From Desulfovibrionaceae bacterium (GTDB lineage Bacteria > Desulfobacterota > Desulfovibrionia > Desulfovibrionales > Desulfovibrionaceae): 10,601 bases of DNA. Of this stretch, positions 7,282 through 10,601 are shown piece by piece. The stretch lies in assembly GCA_009783115.1 (NCBI GenBank), contig WRHT01000029.1:1-10601 (forward strand), in the 5' to 3' direction. The notes under the pieces are model-generated. The model did no database searches, was not told the DNA's origin, and saw nothing but the letters and a program-made list of their open reading frames with translations. The translations under genes were made by a program, and so were the position numbers. The number at the start of each line of letters is the position of its first letter. Within the stretch, counting starts at the first letter, position 1.

Positions 7282-7719
7282 TCAGCGGACCCAGTCGCTG
7301 ATCTTGTAAAGAAGCTCATGCCCGCCCTGGCGGACTGCAAGATCCGCTCCTTCAATACGAAGTTCCGCGCCCTCGGAAAGCATCCGCGTCAGCAGGTTCT
7401 CCAGTTCGTTGAGATCCGGGTCCGCGCAGAGCATCTTCGTAGAGGCCAATTGATCCACGGCCAGCACATTGCCGGCAAGGCGTCCCTGGCCCGTGAAGCG
7501 GTTGCAGACAACGCCGGACACACGCAGACCCTCGTTAAATTCGATGGCTGGAATACGCTCCTTGGCGCTGAAATTCTTGCCGTCGGACGAAACGAGCACA
7601 AACCGATGATGCAGGAGATCTTCCTGGGTAATCACATAGTCCCCGCCGGGATTTTTCCCGCAGGCCGCCGTCAAGGCCAGCAGCGCCACATAGAAAGCCG
7701 CAACTATATGTTTTTTCAT
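7282..7719 (-). CDS. hslJ: HslJ-like META-domain lipoprotein
   Basis: A 145-residue predicted lipoprotein. The signal peptide has MKKH, a hydrophobic stretch and lipobox LTAAC with C20 as the lipidation site; G21 does not suggest inner-membrane retention. The META domain shows 'LLHHRFVLVSSDGK' (35-48), 'PAIEF', GVVCNRFTG (69-77) and STKMLCADPDLNELE (from 93). From memory this matches E. coli HslJ closely in order and wording, including the conserved pair C72 and C98. HslJ is heat-inducible and linked to novobiocin resistance; its mechanism is unknown. The start at 7719 is chosen because GGAGG lies 8 nt upstream, whereas the ATG at 7725 would leave only 2 nt. It converges on the flagellin-like gene, and no clear terminator separates the two ends. 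A broken antitoxin gene lies directly upstream. Confidence 0.88.
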   Translation of the reverse strand: MKKHIVAAFYVALLALTAACGKNPGGDYVITQEDLLHHRFVLVSSDGKNFSAKERIPAIEFNEGLRVSGVVCNRFTGQGRLAGNVLAVDQLASTKMLCADPDLNELENLLTRMLSEGAELRIEGADLAVRQGGHELLYKISDWVR

Positions 7720-7883
7720 GAGCATTGCCTCCGTAAGCCTATTACGAATATCTGATCCGGAGCGGCCAGTAAGCTTGCAGGCCGTGCTTTGCCGCGTAAT
7801 AACCACCGGTTTGTGCCCATCGCCACTCCGGACATTGTTTGGGCGAAATTTCGCCGTGCCTGGGTATATGTTATAGCTTGCAT
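7716..7883 (-). pseudogene. Phd/YefM-family antitoxin remnant, frameshifted and truncated
   Basis: From ATG 7883, with a textbook ribosome binding site (AAGGAG, 6 nt upstream), the frame reads MQAITYTQARRNFAQTM, the usual beginning of Phd/YefM antitoxins (DNA-binding N-terminus). The next family motif, DGHKPVVITRQSTA, is in another frame on the same strand; a one-base loss between 7835 and 7819 explains this. After that motif the family's 'VVMMSLEEYN' region is missing and the sequence runs into hslJ, so the toxin-binding C-terminus is gone. The original frame now encodes a 55-residue peptide whose TGA overlaps the hslJ start as ATGA, which could still couple translation. Intact members have about 80-90 residues. 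Confidence 0.72.
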
Positions 7884-8150
7884 GCCCGTCTCCTTGCCCA
7901 TCGTAAAAATAGCACATGTGCCGATTTTTGTCCCTGACTGACGCCAGGGCCAGCAAGGCGGCGAGATTATTATAACCAGCCACGGCCCCGCATAACTCCC
8001 TGGACTGGATGAGCCATGAGGAGTACTGTAAACAACATCAACCCTGATAACCCGGCGGGAACCACTAACTAAACTTGGCATACCCAATGGGGCAGGGGCA
8101 TATTTCATTGCCGTCTTAGTCTGAGCTAAACGAAAGGAGCGGGCATAATA
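7884..8150. other. Intergenic region between the divergent antitoxin/hslJ unit and the nitroreductase
   Basis: About 270 nt between divergent units, so promoters for both should lie here. On the + strand TTGGCA (8075-8080) is a plausible -35 box, but I see no good -10 at the right spacing. On the - strand a TATAAT lies near 7970, without a convincing -35. No gene is apparent. Confidence 0.4.
7912..7921. promoter_or_regulatory. Palindrome upstream of the antitoxin remnant, possible operator
   Basis: GCACATGTGC is a perfect 10-bp palindrome 28 nt upstream of the antitoxin start codon. Phd/YefM proteins repress their own operons by binding short palindromes near the promoter, so this may be a relic operator. 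A 10-bp palindrome can occur by chance. Confidence 0.25.
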
Positions 8151-8822
8151 ATGGACATTATCAAGGCAATCAAAGAACGGAAAAGCATTCGCGGCTATCT
8201 GCCGAAACCGGTGCCTGTGGAAATCGTGCGAGAGATTTTGGACATCTCCTGTAGGACGCCGTCAGCTCTCAACACGCAGCCATGGGAAATCACCGCCGTA
8301 GCGGGGGAAGCGCTGGAAAAAATACGGCAGGAAAACGTCAAACTGCTCGGGGCGCAAGCGCCTGCGGAAGAGCACTCGGATTATCCGGCTTTTTACAAGC
8401 CGCGCTCCCGCGAGCTTGGCATCGAACTCTTCAGGCTGATGAGGATTCAGCGAGAGGATCAAGAGGCAAGAACTCAGTGGGTTCAACGGGGATTTCGCTT
8501 TTTCGACGCCCCTGTGGGAATTGTGATCTCCGTGGATAAATCGCTGCTTGAAGGCAGCGCGTGGGCGACCTGGGCGATTTACGACTGTGGAGCCCTGGCG
8601 CAGACAATTTGCCTTGCAGCAATGGAATACGGTCTTGGAACCTGTATTGAAGCGGCCGCCGTAGCTTATCGGGATGTAATAAGAAAGCACACGGGAATCT
8701 CTAATGACAAGGAAGTCGTCATCGGGATTTCCCTGGGGTATCCGGACCCTGATTTCCCGGCCAATGCCAACTACAGCAAAAGGGTTCCCTTTGACGAAGT
8801 TGTTTCCCTGCGGGGTTTTTAA
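8151..8822 (+). CDS. Nitroreductase-family flavoprotein
   Basis: A 223-residue FMN-dependent oxidoreductase of the nitroreductase superfamily, cytoplasmic and probably homodimeric, using NAD(P)H to reduce nitro groups, quinones or similar acceptors. Family marks are the N-terminal FMN phosphate motif RKSIRGY (10-16), the 'PSALNTQPWE' block (37-46) that contacts the flavin, the central 'DAPVGIVISVDKSL' strand, the 'AQTICLAAMEYGLGTC' helix and turn, and the C-terminal 'VVIGISLGYPDP' motif with a trailing KRVPFDEVV segment. AAAGGAG lies 11 nt before ATG 8151. It stands alone between two remnants of toxin-antitoxin type encoded on the other strand. The physiological substrate cannot be read from sequence; the length and GYPDPDFPAN tail fit the nitrobenzoate reductase-like subgroup. 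Confidence 0.92.
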   Translation: MDIIKAIKERKSIRGYLPKPVPVEIVREILDISCRTPSALNTQPWEITAVAGEALEKIRQENVKLLGAQAPAEEHSDYPAFYKPRSRELGIELFRLMRIQREDQEARTQWVQRGFRFFDAPVGIVISVDKSLLEGSAWATWAIYDCGALAQTICLAAMEYGLGTCIEAAAVAYRDVIRKHTGISNDKEVVIGISLGYPDPDFPANANYSKRVPFDEVVSLRGF

Positions 8823-8950
8823 AATGGATAAAATCAGCCCGATTCGGACAAGGGGTTACGGCCAGGGAAATAATCCAATCAGAGGCTAGTGTCCAAGTAA
8901 TCGCCCCACCACTTCATCATCTCGCGGCGTAGCCATGATGCCCGGCGCAC

Positions 8951-9217
8951 TCACCGCAATAGGCGTTGTTGCAACAGCACACCCACGTTCCGTCTGCCGT
9001 CCAGCACGGCTGCCACACCAACACGATCCCGGTTGATATAGTAGAATATGCGCCAGGGTGAACATTGTATTTCGTGGTAGTCGGTAATGCCCAAGGTCAG
9101 CATTTCCGATGAGCATTTTCCTCGGGCGGGAAACTTTTCCAAGGCGAAGATTTCATCCATCAGCTTGTCCTGAATGCGCGTAGCCTGTTCGCCGGTTCGG
9201 TTTTTGAGTATTGGCAT
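8951..9217 (-). CDS. RelE/ParE-family toxin, N-terminally short
   Basis: An 88-residue protein matching the C-terminal three quarters of ParE/RelE-type toxins: 'LEKFPARGK' (26-34), LGITDYHEI (42-50), PWRIFYYINRDRVGV (54-68), AAVLDGRRNVGVLLQQRLLR (69-88). Members of this subgroup either cleave mRNA (RelE) or poison DNA gyrase (ParE). Residue 1 corresponds to a point inside the first long helix of the family, so the first strand and the start of that helix, roughly 10-15 residues, are missing. A TGA directly precedes the ATG, and no other frame upstream supplies the missing part. There is no Shine-Dalgarno; a TATAAT-containing palindrome ends 5 nt before the ATG. No antitoxin adjoins it. It is probably inactive, though a short functional form cannot be excluded. 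Confidence 0.75.
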   Translation of the reverse strand: MPILKNRTGEQATRIQDKLMDEIFALEKFPARGKCSSEMLTLGITDYHEIQCSPWRIFYYINRDRVGVAAVLDGRRNVGVLLQQRLLR

Positions 9218-9222
9218 TCATA

Positions 9223-9234
9223 GTATAATTATAC
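9223..9234. repeat. Palindrome GTATAATTATAC, copy 1
   Basis: A perfect 12-bp palindrome 5 nt upstream of the toxin start codon on the - strand; it contains TATAAT on both strands. Its position suits a promoter -10 box or an operator of an autoregulated toxin-antitoxin unit. Confidence 0.5.
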
Positions 9235-9306
9235 GCGGAGGGCTTTGAAAAAATTCAATAAAACAACTCGGCGCGATTAGGCGCTCAAAAATGAAAAAAA
9301 CAAATA

Positions 9307-9318
9307 ATATAATTATAC
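9307..9318. repeat. Palindrome ATATAATTATAC, copy 2
   Basis: It matches copy 1 at 11 of 12 positions, 84 nt away and in the same orientation; both are followed by G. The DNA between is AT-rich with no gene. The pair may be tandem operators, or the duplicated edges of a lost or inserted segment. Confidence 0.45.
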
Positions 9319-9416
9319 GATGGAACGGCTTTTTTCTGAAAATTTGAGAATTCAACCTGGGGCACTACCTGAAATTAACCCAAAAATTTTACTGTCTTGC
9401 CTAAAATTGACTCACA

Positions 9417-9698
9417 TCAATCACGTTTATTTTTTTGCATTTTTTGTATTAGCTCCATTTGCTTTTCACGCCTTTCACGCTCTTTGTCCTGTTGTTCCTT
9501 TTGCCATTTATCACCTTGTAGACTTGTCTTAACTTGGTTGTTTTTTAAGGATTGGGTAGGTGCCGCTTTTTTTATGAGGCCTTCTTTTTTTATTTTGTGT
9601 ACGTCTTTTGCTATCTCATCTATGTCCGCCGCCAAATCCAACAAGGAACAGCCTGCCAAACCCACAACCCAAGCTAAAACTAGAAAAATCCTGCGCAT
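9417..9698 (-). CDS. Small lipoprotein with charged coiled-coil C-terminus
   Basis: A 93-residue predicted lipoprotein. The N-terminus MRRIFLVLAWVVG followed by lipobox LAGC (14-17) is textbook, with C17 as the lipidation site and S18 next. The mature part is hydrophilic: a helix with heptad-like spacing ('LLDLAADIDEIAKDVHKIKKE') and a C-terminal run very rich in K, E, Q and R (about 62-93) that probably forms a second helix. GGGAG lies 7 nt before ATG 9698, so the start is well supported. I do not recognise the family. The AT-rich composition differs strongly from the housekeeping genes to the left and suggests horizontal origin. It could be a cell-envelope structural or phage-like protein; nothing in the sequence decides this. 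Confidence 0.75.
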   Translation of the reverse strand: MRRIFLVLAWVVGLAGCSLLDLAADIDEIAKDVHKIKKEGLIKKAAPTQSLKNNQVKTSLQGDKWQKEQQDKERERREKQMELIQKMQKNKRD

Positions 9699-9776
9699 GG
9701 AGTTTCTCCCGTTTGTGAGCCGCCAATGAGGAAAGTTAGGGCATAGAGGGATAATTCCGAAAATTTTATATTCTAA

Positions 9777-9805
9777 AAATTACGTCATACTCCAGCATTT
9801 GACAA
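9777..9805 (-). promoter_or_regulatory. Possible promoter of the small lipoprotein
   Basis: On the - strand TTGTCA (9805-9800) is followed after 17 nt by TAATTT (9782-9777), about 70 nt upstream of the lipoprotein start. The -35 box is good and the -10 box weak (3 of 6 consensus positions), in AT-rich DNA. Confidence 0.3.
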
Positions 9806-10120
9806 GGGAAACTTTCCCCACGCCCCAAGCCTCGTGCTTTGATTCTGGCTGGCTCGTTTAGGTTTGGATGGGAAAATCATAAGAGAAAAAACTTTCGCCT
9901 GTGACCATCTGTAGCCGTTTTTGCTAAGGAGATTTCTCCTGGTTATCCTTCATTTATCCCCCTCATCCATAAGTCTTGAATGGAGGGGACATATTGTTTC
10001 CAGCCTCTCCCACTATTTACAAATACCGGCAAAACCATATCGAGGATGACGTGATCAGAAAAACTATAGCCGCGCTCCCCAAGAGCGCACGATAAGGGGG
10101 ATGATTTATGGTTCTATTTT

Positions 10121-10176
10121 GGCGGGTTTTTCAGGATACAGTATGCAAAATAGTGTGCAAAGCACAAAAACCCGCC
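10121..10176. repeat. 11-bp perfect inverted repeat downstream of tRNA-Ser
   Basis: GGCGGGTTTTT (10121-10131) and AAAAACCCGCC (10166-10176) are exact reverse complements 34 nt apart. They lie 44-99 nt past the 3' end of the tRNA and enclose two tandem 12-nt repeats. Neither strand has a T-run after the second arm, so this is not a standard terminator. Confidence 0.6.
10140..10163. repeat. Two tandem 12-nt repeats, possible integrase binding sites
   Basis: AGTATGCAAAAT (10140-10151) is followed directly by AGTGTGCAAAGC (10152-10163), sharing AGT-TGCAAA. Short directly repeated sites of this size next to a tRNA 3' end resemble arm-type sites of tyrosine integrases. The repeat is imperfect and the role inferred. 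Confidence 0.4.
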
Positions 10177-10219
10177 CTGGAAGGTGGTCCGCCAGAACAT
10201 GGTAAGTCGTTGAAATTAT

Positions 10220-10309
10220 TGGCGGAGAGGGGGAGATTCGAACTCCCGGTACCTTTTGAGTACACACGATTTCCAGTCGTGCACCTTCGGCCAGCTCGGT
10301 CACCTCTCC
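10220..10309 (-). tRNA. tRNA-Ser (anticodon GGA)
   Basis: Read on the - strand, the acceptor stem GGAGAGG / CCTCTCC is perfect, followed by G73 and an encoded CCA (10222-10220). The anticodon arm is CACGA-CTGGAAA-TCGTG, with anticodon GGA at 10274-10272. The T-arm has CGGGAG-TTCGAAT-CTCCC, and a long variable arm marks a class II tRNA. It would decode UCC and UCU serine codons. The gene is on the opposite strand to the gene that follows at 10495, and its 3' end faces the accessory region. Confidence 0.97.
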
Positions 10310-10324
10310 AAAATTCCAGCCTAC

Positions 10325-10344
10325 GCCGGGGCGGAGGCTCCGGC
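10325..10344. other. GC-rich stem-loop just upstream of tRNA-Ser
   Basis: GCCGGGGC and GCTCCGGC pair over 8 bp (one G-T pair) around a GGAG loop, 16 nt upstream of the tRNA 5' end. It could sit in the tRNA precursor leader, or be a chance product of high GC content. Confidence 0.35.
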
Positions 10345-10438
10345 GGCACCTTGTGTGCTTAACAAAAGCCGGGAAGCTTGGCAAGGGCGATGGAAAAGGT
10401 AACGCCCCGGAAGGATGTCCTGGGCCAGCAAAAATCTG

Positions 10439-10467
10439 TTGGATTTTCAACATTATTTCTGTATACT
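10439..10467 (+). promoter_or_regulatory. Probable sigma-70 promoter of the gene at 10495
   Basis: TTGGAT (10439-10444), a 17-nt spacer and TATACT (10462-10467; 5 of 6 consensus positions). Transcription would start near 10474, about 20 nt before the ATG. The AT-rich stretch contrasts with the GC-rich DNA on both sides. Confidence 0.55.
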
Positions 10468-10494
10468 ATAAAAAAAATTCAGCCGGTTTAATAT

Positions 10495-10601
10495 ATGAGC
10501 GCACCTGATAGCAAACCCGGATTGCCCGATGCCAAAGACCTGGAGGTCCTGCGCAAGCGCTTCGCGAATACTGATTTGAACAACCCCGGCACCGCGGCCC
10601 T
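10495..10601 (+). CDS. Unidentified protein, N-terminal fragment
   Basis: ATG 10495 opens a frame of 35 complete codons that runs off the window. It begins MSAPDSKPGLPDAKDLEVL and continues hydrophilic and probably helical, with no signal peptide or membrane segment, so the product is likely cytoplasmic. Codon use is GC-rich like the housekeeping block, and a promoter-like sequence lies upstream, so the frame is probably real. There is no Shine-Dalgarno before this ATG, which is unusual here; a downstream start is possible. I do not recognise the family. Confidence 0.6.
   Translation, partial: MSAPDSKPGLPDAKDLEVLRKRFANTDLNNPGTAA

Larger units (their letters stand above)
9699..10219. other. 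Gene-poor AT-rich region between the small lipoprotein and tRNA-Ser
   Basis: No convincing coding sequence on either strand. It holds a small hairpin, AGGAGA-TT-TCTCCT (9927-9940), and a 6-bp GC stem, GCGCTC/GAGCGC (10072-10088). On the - strand that stem is followed within 8 nt by a run of T, so it might be a weak terminator for leftward transcripts. Nearest the tRNA are the inverted and tandem repeats listed separately. The sequence looks like decayed accessory DNA. Confidence 0.5.

Noticed and set aside
7279..7755. 158-codon open frame on the + strand
   Set aside because: It lies opposite hslJ, whose signal peptide, lipobox, ribosome binding site and META motifs are clear; the + strand product resembles nothing and is a shadow.
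8824..8889. 21-codon frame (MDKISPIRTRGYG...) after the nitroreductase
   Set aside because: It is very short with no ribosome binding site and no recognisable motif.
9320..9729. Open frames on the + strand opposite the small lipoprotein
   Set aside because: They lack ribosome binding sites, and their cysteine- and phenylalanine-rich translations are typical of antisense to a lysine-rich gene.
10106..10453. Open frames spanning the tRNA-Ser gene
   Set aside because: They translate through the tRNA itself; the tRNA structure is unmistakable.
1..10601. CRISPR array, insertion sequence or transposase
   Set aside because: No regularly spaced repeats, transposase motifs or integrase genes are visible on either strand.

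Overview
The window reads as a chromosomal segment of a Gram-negative bacterium. LptD and several lipoproteins imply an outer membrane with lipopolysaccharide. A Desulfovibrio-like deltaproteobacterium (Desulfobacterota) fits the GC-rich coding style, the full branched-chain amino acid importer genes and the AmmeMemoRadiSam protein B, but that placement is inference: there is no rRNA or other decisive marker here.

Positions 1 to about 6,300 on the + strand form a compact, GC-rich housekeeping block. It starts with the end of a LivM permease and its LivG ATPase, with start and stop codons overlapping. Next come lgt (lipoprotein lipidation) and lptD (LPS insertion), which overlap. The block ends with a MogA/MoaB-like molybdopterin-binding protein and a Memo-family protein. 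The genes from lgt onward are 28 nt apart or less and each of the last two has a clear ribosome binding site, so they may be one transcript ending at a hairpin near 6372-6398. A solitary flagellin-like gene follows at 6416-7234.

From 7,235 to about 10,200 the character changes. This part holds an HslJ-like META-domain lipoprotein (- strand) preceded by a broken Phd/YefM antitoxin, a nitroreductase (+ strand), an N-terminally short ParE/RelE-type toxin (- strand), and an AT-rich stretch with a small coiled lipoprotein (- strand) and about 500 nt without a gene. The mix of orphan and decayed toxin-antitoxin parts, changed base composition and scattered single genes looks like accessory DNA. It lies on the 3' side of a tRNA-Ser(GGA) gene (10220-10309, - strand), the side on which tRNA-targeted elements normally sit. 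No integrase or duplicated tRNA end is visible in the window.

After the tRNA, a probable sigma-70 promoter precedes the start of an unidentified + strand gene that runs off the window at 10601. I found no complete novel system. The points most worth a second look are the frameshifted antitoxin joined to hslJ, the short ParE-like toxin beside a repeated palindrome, the hairpin that holds the lptD ribosome binding site inside lgt, the unrecognised N-terminal domain on the MogA-like protein, and the repeats beside the tRNA.
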